Positions 35,000 through 43,571 of a DNA stretch of 64,000 nt are shown here, one piece after another. The stretch lies in the NCBI RefSeq assembly GCF_020103695.1, contig NZ_JAHXBF010000007.1:272440-336439 (forward strand), given 5' to 3'. Source of the stretch: Hyalangium versicolor. Lineage in GTDB: Bacteria; Myxococcota; Myxococcia; Myxococcales; Myxococcaceae. The notes beneath the pieces are model-generated. The model was given only the letters and a program-made list of their open reading frames with translations. It did no database searches and was not told where the DNA came from. A program made the translations under genes and the position numbers. Within the stretch, counting starts at the first letter, position 1. The number at the start of each line of letters is the position of its first letter.

Positions 35000-35992
35000 A
35001 TGGGCGAGAACTCTCTGGCGCTGAAGCAGATGGAGGACCCTTCGAGCTGGCACCTGCCCGAAGGAGTGCACTGGCCTCGGAACACGGGGACCCTCATCGA
35101 CCTGGTCGGCAAGACGCCGCTGTACCGCATCCAGCGCGTGGAGCCGGACATCCCACAGTCCGTCCGGCTCTACGCCAAGCTCGAGATGTACAACCCCGGC
35201 GGCTCCATCAAGGACCGCGCGGCGACGATGATGGTCTACGAGGGCCTGCGAACCCGAGCGCTGCGCCCGGGGATGACCATCCTCGAGTCCACTTCGGGCA
35301 ACACCGGGGTGTCCCTGGCCATGCTCGGAGCAGCCCTGGGCTATCCGGTGAAGTTGACGCTATCGGCCGCGGTGAGTGAGGAGCGCAAGCGCCTGTTACG
35401 CGCGCTGGGTGCGGAGCAGGTCTACACGGAACCGGCACTGGGTTCGGACGGCGCGATCCGCAAGGTCCAGGAGATCTACGCGCAGAATCCCGAGCACTAC
35501 TTCAAACCGGATCAGTACAGCAACCCCGCCAATCTCTGGTCGCACTACCTCACGACGGCTCCCGAAATCTGGGAGCAGACCGATGGGCGCGTGACCCACG
35601 TCGTCGCGGCCATCGGGACTTCCGGGACCGTGATGGGAACGGGCTGGGGCCTGAAGAAGCGCAACCCGCGCATCCAGGTCGTCGCGGTGGAGCCGGACCG
35701 GCATGATCATGGCCTCATTGGAATGAGGCACATCCCGTCCACGCTCCGTCCGGGAATCTATCGGGAGGATGGCTTCGACCGGCTGGTGCGGATCTCCACG
35801 GAGCGAGGCTTGGAGACGGCGCGAGCCATGGCCCAGCGAGAGGGCATCATGGTAGGAGCCACCTCTGGCGCCGTACTCGCCGCGGCGCTCGATGTGGCTC
35901 GGGAGAACGAGTCCGCGTGTGTCGTGTGCTTCTGCAACGACAGCGGAGAGCGCTACCTGAGCGGGAGGCTGTGGTCCACTCCCGGCACGTGA
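35000..35992 (+). CDS. Cysteine-synthase/cystathionine beta-synthase-fold PLP enzyme
   Basis: 330 aa, fold type II PLP enzyme. PLP Lys71 in NPGGSIKDRA, substrate loop STSGNTG (97-103), phosphate-binding GTSGT. A 30-residue N-terminal extension precedes the core. Relatives catalyse beta-replacement on O-acetyl- or O-phosphoserine with sulfur or nitrogen nucleophiles (cysteine, 2,3-diaminopropionate, O-ureidoserine, heterocyclic alanines). As last gene of the run it may join the N-nucleophile made by the cluster to an alanyl unit; it could also just supply an amino acid. It lies 31 bp after the GNAT gene. Confidence 0.87.
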   Translation: MGENSLALKQMEDPSSWHLPEGVHWPRNTGTLIDLVGKTPLYRIQRVEPDIPQSVRLYAKLEMYNPGGSIKDRAATMMVYEGLRTRALRPGMTILESTSGNTGVSLAMLGAALGYPVKLTLSAAVSEERKRLLRALGAEQVYTEPALGSDGAIRKVQEIYAQNPEHYFKPDQYSNPANLWSHYLTTAPEIWEQTDGRVTHVVAAIGTSGTVMGTGWGLKKRNPRIQVVAVEPDRHDHGLIGMRHIPSTLRPGIYREDGFDRLVRISTERGLETARAMAQREGIMVGATSGAVLAAALDVARENESACVVCFCNDSGERYLSGRLWSTPGT

Positions 35993-36083
35993 CGCCAGTC
36001 CGCGCTCGACTGCGAAGGGGAATCCGGGTGAACTCCGTTGGCGGCCACACCCTGGGTGTGACGCGCTCGAGGAGGCCTGACTC

Positions 36084-36806
36084 GTGGCAACGGAGATGAA
36101 CCCTGGCACTCAGTCTTCCCTGGCACACGCGCAAGACAGCGCGGCGCAGCTGCCAGAACTCATTCAGGAGCTGTGCGCGGCGGAGCCAGAGCGGACGGCC
36201 CGGGTGTACCCGCGACTCGTGGAGCTGGCCTGGGCCGACGGGCGGCTCTCCGGGGCGACGCTTCCGGTCGTCCCCTTGCTGGTGGGCGCGCTGGAGTCGG
36301 CACAACCGCTGACGGTGGCCCGAGCCGCGCTCCTGCTCGGCGTGCTGGCCGAGGCCCCGGCAGAGCACCCCCTTGCCCGCGAGGTGCGAGAGGCGGTGCG
36401 GCGCGGAGTCCCCTTGGCACTGGCGGCAGCGCGGCGGAACATGAGCAGCCGGCGGGCGAGGCTCGCGTTGCTGTTCCTGCTGGCGCACTTCCCCGAGGAT
36501 CGCGAGCGAGTGCTCGGAGAGCTCGAGCCCGGCGGGTTCGGCCCGGACGACTTCTCCCGACTGGAGCGGTGCCTGCACACGGCGGACTTCAGCGCCCCTG
36601 GGAGGGTGGAGCTCATCGGTCGCGGCTGGCCCTCACCCGCGTTCTGGCGGGTCACCGAGGAGGAAGCCGCCGCCGACCAGCAGTGGCGGCGCGGACTGGG
36701 GCTCTCCGCCGAGCAGCTCGAGGTGTACTGGAAGGAAGAGACCACGGCGGTGCTCGCGTTGCTCGGGGCGCAGGCCGAGCACGCCATCGAGGAGGGCCAG
36801 GAATGA
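36084..36806 (+). CDS. HEAT-like helical repeat protein of unknown function
   Basis: 240 codons from a GTG at 36084, preceded by CGAGGAGG at 8 nt spacing. Almost entirely helical, Ala/Leu/Arg-rich, with repeating VARAALLLGVLAEAP and RARLALLFLLAHFPED patterns typical of HEAT/ARM-like solenoids. It overlaps the methyltransferase gene by 4 nt (ATGA), so the two form a small operon. A 91-bp gap separates it from the biosynthetic run; membership of that cluster is uncertain. Confidence 0.65.
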   Translation: MATEMNPGTQSSLAHAQDSAAQLPELIQELCAAEPERTARVYPRLVELAWADGRLSGATLPVVPLLVGALESAQPLTVARAALLLGVLAEAPAEHPLAREVREAVRRGVPLALAAARRNMSSRRARLALLFLLAHFPEDRERVLGELEPGGFGPDDFSRLERCLHTADFSAPGRVELIGRGWPSPAFWRVTEEEAAADQQWRRGLGLSAEQLEVYWKEETTAVLALLGAQAEHAIEEGQE

Positions 36807-37603
36807 GCACCGAGCTGCTGCATGGCCAGAGGGAGGCAGTCGCGTGCCCCGAGTGCCACGGCCCCGTCACGCCGGTCCCTGAAGGCTTCCGCTGTGCCCC
36901 GTGCGGAGCGAGCTATCCGCTTCGTACGGGCTACGTCGACTTCGCGCCACGGGCCGCGATGAAGAAGGACGGGCTCGGGCCCTTCTACATGCAGGACCCG
37001 CTGCACATCACCCGGTACGAGGACCACACCCGAGCGGTGTTCGTGAACCTGATGGGCACGAACTGGGGTGGAGCGCTGAGCAAGGCGGACGAGGACGGCT
37101 ACATCCGCGAGCAGCTCAAGCCCGCGACGGGGCCGGTGCTCGACCTGGCATGCGGGGCGGGGAGGTGGACGCAGGCAGTGGTGGGGAAGGCGGGGCTGGA
37201 CCGGGTGATAGGCGTCGACCTGAGCGTGGCGATGCTGCAAGCCATCCAGGCGGCCATCCCCGGGCTGGCGACGGTGCGAGCCCACGCGCAGAAGCTGCCC
37301 TTCGGCACGGGGCGGATTGGAGCGGTGAACTGCTCCAACGCGCTCCAGCTCTTCCCGGACCCAGGAGCCGTCTTCCGCGAGGTGGCCCGCTGCCTGAGCC
37401 CGGGTGGCACGTTCACGGTGCTCACCTTTCGGAAGGCGGAGCGGCCGCTGTACAGGCACTTCCAGAGCCGCCACGAGGCGGCGTTCAACGTGCGCTCCTT
37501 CACCGTCGATGAGATCCAAGGCTGGCTGGACGCGGCGGGCTTGAAGTTGGTGGACCTGCGCACTCCGCAGACGTTCTTGATGTTCGCCGCGCGGCGTGGG
37601 TGA
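36803..37603 (+). CDS. SAM-dependent methyltransferase with N-terminal zinc-ribbon
   Basis: 266 aa from the ATG overlapping the upstream stop. Residues 15-40 contain two CxxC pairs (CPEC, CAPC) like the Trm112/RlmA-type zinc ribbons. The class I methyltransferase core follows: LDLACGAGRWTQ (motif I), VIGVDLS (acidic motif II), an NCSNALQLFPDPG motif IV region, then EVARCLSPGGTFTVLTF. The substrate is unknown; it could modify the cluster product or be an unrelated housekeeping enzyme. Confidence 0.85.
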   Translation: MSTELLHGQREAVACPECHGPVTPVPEGFRCAPCGASYPLRTGYVDFAPRAAMKKDGLGPFYMQDPLHITRYEDHTRAVFVNLMGTNWGGALSKADEDGYIREQLKPATGPVLDLACGAGRWTQAVVGKAGLDRVIGVDLSVAMLQAIQAAIPGLATVRAHAQKLPFGTGRIGAVNCSNALQLFPDPGAVFREVARCLSPGGTFTVLTFRKAERPLYRHFQSRHEAAFNVRSFTVDEIQGWLDAAGLKLVDLRTPQTFLMFAARRG

Positions 37604-37677
37604 AGCGCATCATGCCTCGCGTCTGAACCCGAACGCTGGGCCTCGACCTGAAGAACAAGCCCACGGAGCACGACTTC

Positions 37678-38397
37678 GTGAAGCGCGAGGGCCACCCGCT
37701 CTCCTACGGCGCCCGGCCCACGGACGGCGATCTTCGGGAGCGGACCCGTGGACTCGCTGATGAACGCGTCGAGAAGGCATATGGTGGCTTCATGAAGTAC
37801 CTACAGCGTTCGCTCGAGGTGGCCGAGGCGCGGGGCTATTTCCGCGCCCCCGAAGTGCTGCGCTTGCAAGGAAAGGTGCCGGACTGGCTCCGCGCCTTGG
37901 CCCATGAAGACGGACTGGCGAAGCTCGAAGCGCGGCTCGGGCTTCCCGTGCCGGGTGCACTTCGTGAGTTCTACGCCTGTTCTCTGTTGGCTTGCTTCCT
38001 GGAAGCGAGCATTGATGGAGAGGTGTTCTTGTCGGACCCCTGTGTCCCCGAAGGGGAGCCTCCGCAGGTGGTGAGCTGGTGGGGGCGTCCTCACCTGGCC
38101 CTCGCGTTCCATGGCCACAGTGGGATGGTCTGCGCGGCCGGCCTCGGTGAGGAGGACCCCCTCGTATACTGGGGCTTCGAAGATGAGGAGGAGCCCTATG
38201 TGGACGAGCGCCGGCCACCGCGCCCCTTCTCAGAGTGGGTGTTCCGGATCGTCGATGGCCACGAGGCCACTCTGGACTACTGGCAGAAGTTCTACGAGGA
38301 ACTTACCCAGTCCGACCCGCGCGGCCTCCTCACCCACGGGCTGACCCAAACGATTTTCGGCATGCCTGGCATGGGGGCGAGGCTGCGCCGGCGCTGA
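37678..38397 (+). CDS. SUKH/SMI1-KNR4-like protein, possible orphan immunity protein
   Basis: The first start is a GTG at 37678; an ATG at 37792 would give a more compact protein. The region LGLPVPGALREFY, then LACFLEASIDGEVFLSD and a hydrophobic strand VCAAGLGEEDPLVYWGF, resembles SMI1/KNR4 (SUKH) folds, which often serve as toxin-immunity proteins in bacteria. The frame stays open upstream to a stop at 37624 and reads GLDLKNKPTEHDF, which looks like the tail of another protein fused in frame, so the 5' end may be a remnant of a lost toxin or hybrid gene. Confidence 0.5.
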   Translation: MKREGHPLSYGARPTDGDLRERTRGLADERVEKAYGGFMKYLQRSLEVAEARGYFRAPEVLRLQGKVPDWLRALAHEDGLAKLEARLGLPVPGALREFYACSLLACFLEASIDGEVFLSDPCVPEGEPPQVVSWWGRPHLALAFHGHSGMVCAAGLGEEDPLVYWGFEDEEEPYVDERRPPRPFSEWVFRIVDGHEATLDYWQKFYEELTQSDPRGLLTHGLTQTIFGMPGMGARLRRR

Positions 38398-38463
38398 AGG
38401 GGCGTCCCTCCCTACGCGGCGGCTTCTGTTCCCGCTCCCGGATGCCACGAAGGTTGGGTGGGC

Positions 38464-38580
38464 ATGCTCCCTCTCAGACTCGTTGTGCTCGTCCCGCTCG
38501 TCCTGATCGTCGGCATCACCGAAGCCGAGGCCCAACCGTACGAACGCGCCGAGATCAACGGCACGCCCCTGTGTCGAAAC
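38464..38580 (+). pseudogene. Remnant: signal peptide and start of a secreted protein
   Basis: An ATG at 38464 begins a good signal peptide (MLPLRLVVLVPLVLIV, cleavage after AEA) followed by QPYERAEINGTPLCRNTR. Similar openings occur in secreted myxobacterial metalloproteases. The frame then degenerates into the next gene's region, so only the 5' end of the gene is left. Family assignment is tentative. Confidence 0.35.
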
Positions 38581-38686
38581 ACCCGGACCCTCCAATCAGC
38601 CTCCCTCACCTCCCGCTCTGCTCCCGCCCGCTACGCCCAAGAGGGCTCCTGTCCTTCCTATGCTCCCGCCGTGGTACATCAGCGCC

Positions 38687-39241
38687 ATGGGACTCTTGAC
38701 CTTCGGACTCAACGTGACGCTGGACGGGTGCTGCGACCATCGCGAGGGGATCGCGGACGACGAGCTGCACGACTACTTCACGCAGCTGATGGACGCAGCC
38801 GGGGCGATGCTGTGGGGGCGCGTCACGTACGAACTCATGGAGAGCGCCTGGCCGGCGGTGGCACGCGACGAGAACGCGCCACGCGCGATGCGGGAGTGGG
38901 CGCGCAAGCTGGAGGCCAAGCCGAAGTATGTGGTCTCGGCCTCGCGCCGCGACTTCCCGTGGAACAACACCTTCCGCGTCGAGGGGGATTTGCGTGAGGC
39001 CGTGACTCAGCTGAAGGAGAAGACCCCGCAAGGCGTGCTAGTGGGCAGTCCCACGCTCTCGACGGCGCTCGAGCGGCTGGGGCTGATCGATGAGTACCGT
39101 CTCGTTGTCCACCCCGTCATCGCCGGCCACGGGCCGACGTTGTTTCAGGGGCTGGAGCCCTCACGGCGCCTCGAGCTCGTCTCGATGAACCGGCTGAAGT
39201 CCGGGCAGGTGGCGATGCATTACCGCCGCAAGGAGGGATGA
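38687..39241 (+). CDS. RibD-C/dihydrofolate-reductase-like family protein
   Basis: 184 aa from the ATG at 38687. It has the DHFR-like layout of the RibD C-terminal family: LNVTLDGCCDHR near the N-terminus, MLWGRVTYELM (about 50-60), GVLVGSPTLSTALERLGLIDEY (NADPH-binding and helix) and VHPVIAGHGPTLF near the end. These stand-alone proteins are common in myxobacteria and their substrates are mostly unknown. An in-frame ATG at 38660 is possible but the shorter form is typical. Confidence 0.8.
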   Translation: MGLLTFGLNVTLDGCCDHREGIADDELHDYFTQLMDAAGAMLWGRVTYELMESAWPAVARDENAPRAMREWARKLEAKPKYVVSASRRDFPWNNTFRVEGDLREAVTQLKEKTPQGVLVGSPTLSTALERLGLIDEYRLVVHPVIAGHGPTLFQGLEPSRRLELVSMNRLKSGQVAMHYRRKEG

Positions 39242-39246
39242 CCCGA

Positions 39247-39455
39247 TCAGGCCGAGCGGTCCTCGTCGTCGAAGCCGAAGGACTCGCAGATCTGGTTGAG
39301 GACGCCCTGAATGATCGGGTCGACGATCGCTTCCTCGCCGGGCGTGTCGGTGTGCTTGTGCGCCCGCCGCCAGCCGTATGCGGCGCCGTCCTCGGCCCTC
39401 CTCGGCCCCTCTGCACCAGCCCTCACCCTCTGCACAGCTCGTATCTGTCTTAGAA
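39247..39455 (-). pseudogene. 3' fragment of a gene truncated at the IS4 element
   Basis: On the minus strand the frame ending at 39247 encodes a plausible acidic C-terminus (DPIIQGVLNQICESFGFDDED) but becomes low-complexity towards the IS left end at 39456, with no start signal. The most economical reading is that the IS insertion or a linked deletion removed the 5' part. I do not recognise the family and see no matching other half beyond the element. Confidence 0.4.
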
Positions 39456-39469
39456 CCACCCCTTTCAAG
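39456..39469 (+). repeat. IS4 left terminal inverted repeat
   Basis: Perfect 14-bp partner of the right repeat at 41072-41085. Confidence 0.85.
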
Positions 39470-39502
39470 GTCGTTGATGAAGCAGGAAAGATCGGGAAGA
39501 GA

Positions 39503-39609
39503 GGGCTCTGCCTGCTGCTGCGGGAAGAGAGGACTACCGCCGTGACTCCCTGGGCATCCCGTAACCGTTCATGGGGGTGGAAACCTGTTGAGGGGAGCAG
39601 GCAGAGCCC
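39503..39609 (+). promoter_or_regulatory. Long-range hairpin in the transposase leader
   Basis: Perfect 14-bp arms at 39503-39516 and 39596-39609 enclose 79 nt just upstream of the transposase start. Such leader stems in IS elements limit transposase translation from read-through transcripts that start outside the element; that role is inferred here. Confidence 0.5.
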
Positions 39610-39636
39610 GAGCCGACATGATAGGTAGGGAGTGGA

Positions 39637-41076
39637 GTGCTCTACCTACAGAGTGAGCACGTCCGGCATCCCTTCTCCTGGAGTTGTGCGGTGGCCTTCG
39701 ATGTAATCCTTGAACGGTTTGTCAAAGACAGTCCGGTGAGTGTCATGGCGCGGCTGGTTCTCCAGCGCGCCGTCAGCGCAGAGTGGATGGATTCGCTCTT
39801 CGAGGAGCACCGTCAGAGGCAGTACACCCGGGAGCTTCTCTTCTCCACCGTTGTCGGGCTGATGTCGGTGGTGGCCTTGGGGCTACGCCCCTCGCTGCAT
39901 GCGGCCGCGAAGGCCGCAGAGGTGGGCACCTCCTTGGCGGCGCTCTACGATAAGGGCAATCGGATGGAGCCGGGCTTGGTGCGCGCTCTGGTCCGCGGCA
40001 GCGCTCAGCGAATGGAGCCCGTAGTGGAGCCTCTGCGAACAGGCCAGAAGCCTTGGGCAGAGGGCTATCGCGTCCGAGTCATCGACGGCAATCACCTGCC
40101 TGCCAGCGAGAAGAGGCTCAAGCCGCTGCGTGAGTTTCGCGGAGCCGCCCTGCCCGGGCACTCTCTGGTGGTATACGCACCGGAGCAGGGGCTGGTGGTG
40201 GACATGGTGCCTTGCGAGGATGCGCACGCCCAAGAGAGGACGCTGGTGGCCGCCGCGCTGGAACATGCCCAGCAGGGTGACTTGTGGATAGCAGACAGGA
40301 ACTTCTCCACCACCAAGATTGTCTTTGGCTTGGAAGAGCGGCAAGCCGCCTTCATCATCCGAGAGCATGGACGCACTCCCAGCCCTACTGAGGTGGGGAA
40401 ACGCAGAGAGGTGGGCCGTGTGGAGACGGGCGTCGTCGTCGAGCAGGCGGTCCAGGTGGAGGACGACAGCGGGCGCCTGCTCACGCTGCGTCGCATCGAA
40501 CTTCAACTGGATGAGCCCACCGAGGAGGGCGAGCCCCTCATTCGTCTGCTCACCAACGCCCCGGCGGAGAAACTCTCCGCCGAGCAGGTGGCATGTCTGT
40601 ACCGCAAGCGTTGGAGCATTGAAGGCATGTTTCAGAGTCTTGAATCCGCCCTTCACAGCGAGGTTCGGACGTTAGGCCAGCCCAGAGCAGCACTGCTGGC
40701 TTTCGGCACCGCTGTAGTGGCCTACAACATCTTGGCGGTCATCCAAGCGGCTGTTGAGGCGGCGCACCCCCAAGCCAAAGCCAAGGGCATTGAAATCTCT
40801 CCCTTCTTCATTTCCATCGAGGTGAAGGCTACCTATGGCGGGATGATGATTGCCGTGGCTGACGAGATTTGGGCTGCCTTCGACAAGCAAACCCCTCTCC
40901 AACTCAGCCGGCTCCTCCTTCTCATCGCTCAGCACGCCCAGCCCAAGCGCTTGCGCAAGCGCCCTCGGGGGCCAAAGAAGAAAACGAAGAAGGGTTACGT
41001 CGATGGACGCGCTGCACGCAAGCATGTCTCCACCGCTCGCGTCCTGGCTTCTGGACGCATTGATTCAACATCTTGA
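39637..41076 (+). CDS. IS4-family DDE transposase
   Basis: 479 codons. Catalytic Asp150 (VIDGNHL), Asp220 (IADRNF) and Glu329 in YRKRWSIEGMFQSLE, the Y-R-E block that defines the IS4 superfamily. The GTG at 39637 is the first start; a GTG at 39690 is possible. Intact, so the element may still be active. Confidence 0.92.
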   Translation: MLYLQSEHVRHPFSWSCAVAFDVILERFVKDSPVSVMARLVLQRAVSAEWMDSLFEEHRQRQYTRELLFSTVVGLMSVVALGLRPSLHAAAKAAEVGTSLAALYDKGNRMEPGLVRALVRGSAQRMEPVVEPLRTGQKPWAEGYRVRVIDGNHLPASEKRLKPLREFRGAALPGHSLVVYAPEQGLVVDMVPCEDAHAQERTLVAAALEHAQQGDLWIADRNFSTTKIVFGLEERQAAFIIREHGRTPSPTEVGKRREVGRVETGVVVEQAVQVEDDSGRLLTLRRIELQLDEPTEEGEPLIRLLTNAPAEKLSAEQVACLYRKRWSIEGMFQSLESALHSEVRTLGQPRAALLAFGTAVVAYNILAVIQAAVEAAHPQAKAKGIEISPFFISIEVKATYGGMMIAVADEIWAAFDKQTPLQLSRLLLLIAQHAQPKRLRKRPRGPKKKTKKGYVDGRAARKHVSTARVLASGRIDSTS

Positions 41077-41085
41077 AAGGGGTGG
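41072..41085 (-). repeat. IS4 right terminal inverted repeat
   Basis: Perfect inverted copy of the left repeat at 39456-39469; it overlaps the last codons of the transposase gene. Confidence 0.85.
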
Positions 41086-41574
41086 CTCCTTCAAGCGTGG
41101 GCAGGGCCGAAGCCCCAAGAGGCGAGCCTTAAAACGATCGTTAAGGAACGCGGGATTCCGATCGCGGCGACTGCGGGCAATCGCGGGATCTCCCCTACTG
41201 GTTTGGATCAGAATCCAGCCCAATCAGTTGATTGGCGAGCTTCGGGCTGCGGGCGCCACAACCCCTGGGGCCCTGCGCTTGGTGGGAGCGTTCTGCACGA
41301 GTGCGTCGAGAAGTCCCTGTTTGGCCTTCGCTTCTTCGCAAAACGGGGGTTTCTCGACGCCGCAGGGGGCTCGGGGGCTGCAGGCCCTCGGAACTCGCGA
41401 GCGCGGGCGCCTTCCTGGCTTTTCGATCAATTGAGCCCGCGCTCCATGTATGCCGCGATCGCGGTCGCCGCGATCGTTTCGCCGCGCTTCTTGTGGATCG
41501 TCTCCACATCTATGCTCTGACGCCGTCGTGGCCCCTGTTTTCGAGGGCTGGCGACTTTGGGAGATGATGCGCCC
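41086..41574. other. Intergenic region between the IS element and the nuclease lipoprotein gene
   Basis: No gene I can support. Several frames are open on both strands because of base composition. A minus-strand stretch near 41427-41520 reads like a possible protein tail (ETIHKKRGETIAATAIAAY) but lacks a convincing start, and may be debris from the locus disturbed by the IS. Confidence 0.4.
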
Positions 41575-43353
41575 ATGAACTCTTCTCGCGTGGCGTCTCT
41601 CCTCGTATGCCTGTTGTCCACCGCCTGTGGCTCGTCCTCTGGCGGAGGGGGGTCGGGGACACCTCAGGTCGGCCCGGGCGACGGTGGCACCCAGGTGGAC
41701 GCCGGCTCGGGGACGGACGGCGGGAGCATGGATGGGGGGCAGGGCTCAGGCGCCGACGCGGGCCCGCTCCCGTATGACGGGCCGACCCTCAAGGTGGGCC
41801 ACTGGAACATCGAGTTATTTGGCTCCCCGACGCATGGCCCGTCCAATGAGAGCCTCCAACTCAGCAACGCGCGGAGCGTCATCCAGCGCATGAACGCGCA
41901 TGTCTGGGGCCTGATGGAGATCATGGATGACGCGCAGTTCGAGCAGCTCCGGTCCCAGCTCCCGGCGTACGACGGCTTCCGTGCCAGTGATCCGCGGGTC
42001 TTCGACGGCCCCCACTTCTACGCGAACGATCCCCTCCAGCCCGCGTTTCTGTACAGGCGTGACTCGGTCCGCGTCCTGAGCGCCAAGCTCCTCCACGGAA
42101 TTGATCCGGACCGGATGCCGCTGGAGGTGACGTTCTCCGCCACCGTGGGAGGGGTGACGAGCGACTATGTCCTCATCGCGCTCCACCTCTATCCGTTCGC
42201 GCTCGCCGACTCGTGGCAGCGCCGCAAGGCCTCGGCGGACGCGCTCAAGGCGTACCTGGACAGCCACTATCCGAACGAGAAGGTCTTCGTGGTCGGAGAC
42301 TGGAACGATGACGTGGACACCTCCATCATCGATGGCCAGCCCTCGCCGTTCCAGCAGCTCGATGAGGACAGGGCCCGGTACCTCTTCGCCACGCGCGGTC
42401 TGTCCGAGGCGCACATCGGCTCGACGACCGGCTACACGTCCACCATCGATCACCACCTGGTGACCCACGAGCTGGTCCCGCTCATCCTGCCGGATCGGGC
42501 GCGCATCGAGAAGCCCGAGAGCTACATCCCGGACTATCGGGCCACCACCAGTGATCACTATCCGGTGATCACCGAGTACAAGCCGCCCGCGCCCTCGTCT
42601 CCCGCGCTGCGCGTCACCTTCCCCAACGGAGGAGAGAGCGCCACGGGTTACACGACGTTCCCCGTCAGCTGGTACTCCAGCGGGGTCTCCCTCGTGAACG
42701 TGGAGTACAGCACCGACGGGACGAACTGGGTGCGCATCGGGACGGACGTGCCCGCCTCTCAGGGAACCTGGTGCTGGACGGCGCCCAATGTGACGACGGC
42801 CTCGGCGCGGGTGCGTGTCGTGAGCGCCACCGCGAGCGGCGTGGGGGACACGAGCAATGGTCCCGTGTCCCTGACGGTGACGAGCGCTACCCCGCGGGTC
42901 ATCATCAACGAGGTGCTGGCGAGCGAGCCCTCCGGCAACACAGCGGCGGAGTTCGTCGAGGTGCTCAATCTGGCGAGCACCCCCGCAGACCTGGGCCGCT
43001 GGACCCTGTCGGACTCACAGGGTGTCATCCACCGCTTCTCGTGCGGAACGCGCCTGGAAGCGGGGCAGGCGCTGGCGGTCTTCGGGGCGGCGACCGGCAT
43101 CCCGGCGGGCCTGCGCAACGCGGTGCCGTCTTCGGGAGGCAACCTCTTCCTCGACGACGCAGCCGACAGTGTCTCCCTGCACGTCGTACCGACCTACCTG
43201 ATGGACTCGGTGTCCTGGAGCACGGCCCTGGCGCCGGGCACGTCGTTCAACCGCAACCCCGACGGCGCCGCGGGGGCTCCGCTGTCCGCCCATGGCACGC
43301 TGAGCACCCTGTCCTCCTCTCCGGGCAGGCGCGCCGACGGCTCGACGTTCTGA
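41575..43353 (+). CDS. Lipoprotein with endonuclease/exonuclease/phosphatase domain and C-terminal lamin-tail domain
   Basis: 592 aa from the ATG at 41575. Lipobox LLSTAC followed by a Gly/Asp/Ser-rich linker (about 19-65). EEP-fold nuclease/phosphatase domain about 70-340: VGHWNIELF, a GLMEIMD Glu, VGDWNDDVD and the terminal TSDHYPV His, the usual catalytic residues of DNase I-like enzymes. A short Ig-like segment follows (350-440), then a lamin-tail domain (VIINEVLASEPSGNTAAEFVEV, 446-590). Lamin-tail/EEP combinations are typical extracellular nucleases of bacteria. It should be surface-exposed and degrade extracellular DNA or phospho-esters. Confidence 0.88.
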   Translation: MNSSRVASLLVCLLSTACGSSSGGGGSGTPQVGPGDGGTQVDAGSGTDGGSMDGGQGSGADAGPLPYDGPTLKVGHWNIELFGSPTHGPSNESLQLSNARSVIQRMNAHVWGLMEIMDDAQFEQLRSQLPAYDGFRASDPRVFDGPHFYANDPLQPAFLYRRDSVRVLSAKLLHGIDPDRMPLEVTFSATVGGVTSDYVLIALHLYPFALADSWQRRKASADALKAYLDSHYPNEKVFVVGDWNDDVDTSIIDGQPSPFQQLDEDRARYLFATRGLSEAHIGSTTGYTSTIDHHLVTHELVPLILPDRARIEKPESYIPDYRATTSDHYPVITEYKPPAPSSPALRVTFPNGGESATGYTTFPVSWYSSGVSLVNVEYSTDGTNWVRIGTDVPASQGTWCWTAPNVTTASARVRVVSATASGVGDTSNGPVSLTVTSATPRVIINEVLASEPSGNTAAEFVEVLNLASTPADLGRWTLSDSQGVIHRFSCGTRLEAGQALAVFGAATGIPAGLRNAVPSSGGNLFLDDAADSVSLHVVPTYLMDSVSWSTALAPGTSFNRNPDGAAGAPLSAHGTLSTLSSSPGRRADGSTF

Positions 43354-43571
43354 GCCAGCCGTAGCCCCTCGAGAGCATCCTGCTACGGAATCGGCCCTCT
43401 GGCGCGTAGGAGAGCGGAATGCGCTGATCCTTTCCATCGACGTAGAGACCAGGGCTCACGAGAACCCCGTGGGAGGCGGACAGTAGGGTGTGCCCTGGCA
43501 AGGTGTGGCAGGGGAGGAGCGGGTGGAGGAGCGCGGGGGGCGTACCCGAGAAGTCGACGAGCGCGCCCGCT

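Larger units (their letters stand above)
39456..41085 (+). mobile_element. IS4-type insertion sequence, about 1.63 kb
   Basis: Bounded by perfect 14-bp terminal inverted repeats (CCACCCCTTTCAAG at 39456-39469 and its complement at 41072-41085); matches two to three bases further out may extend them. It contains one transposase gene whose stop lies at the inner side of the right repeat. No clear target-site duplication is visible, consistent with rearrangement on one side. Confidence 0.85.

Noticed and set aside
41195..41509. Minus-strand gene right of the IS4 element
   Set aside because: Arg/Ser/Pro-rich translation with no start signal; the plus-strand frames there look equally non-coding.
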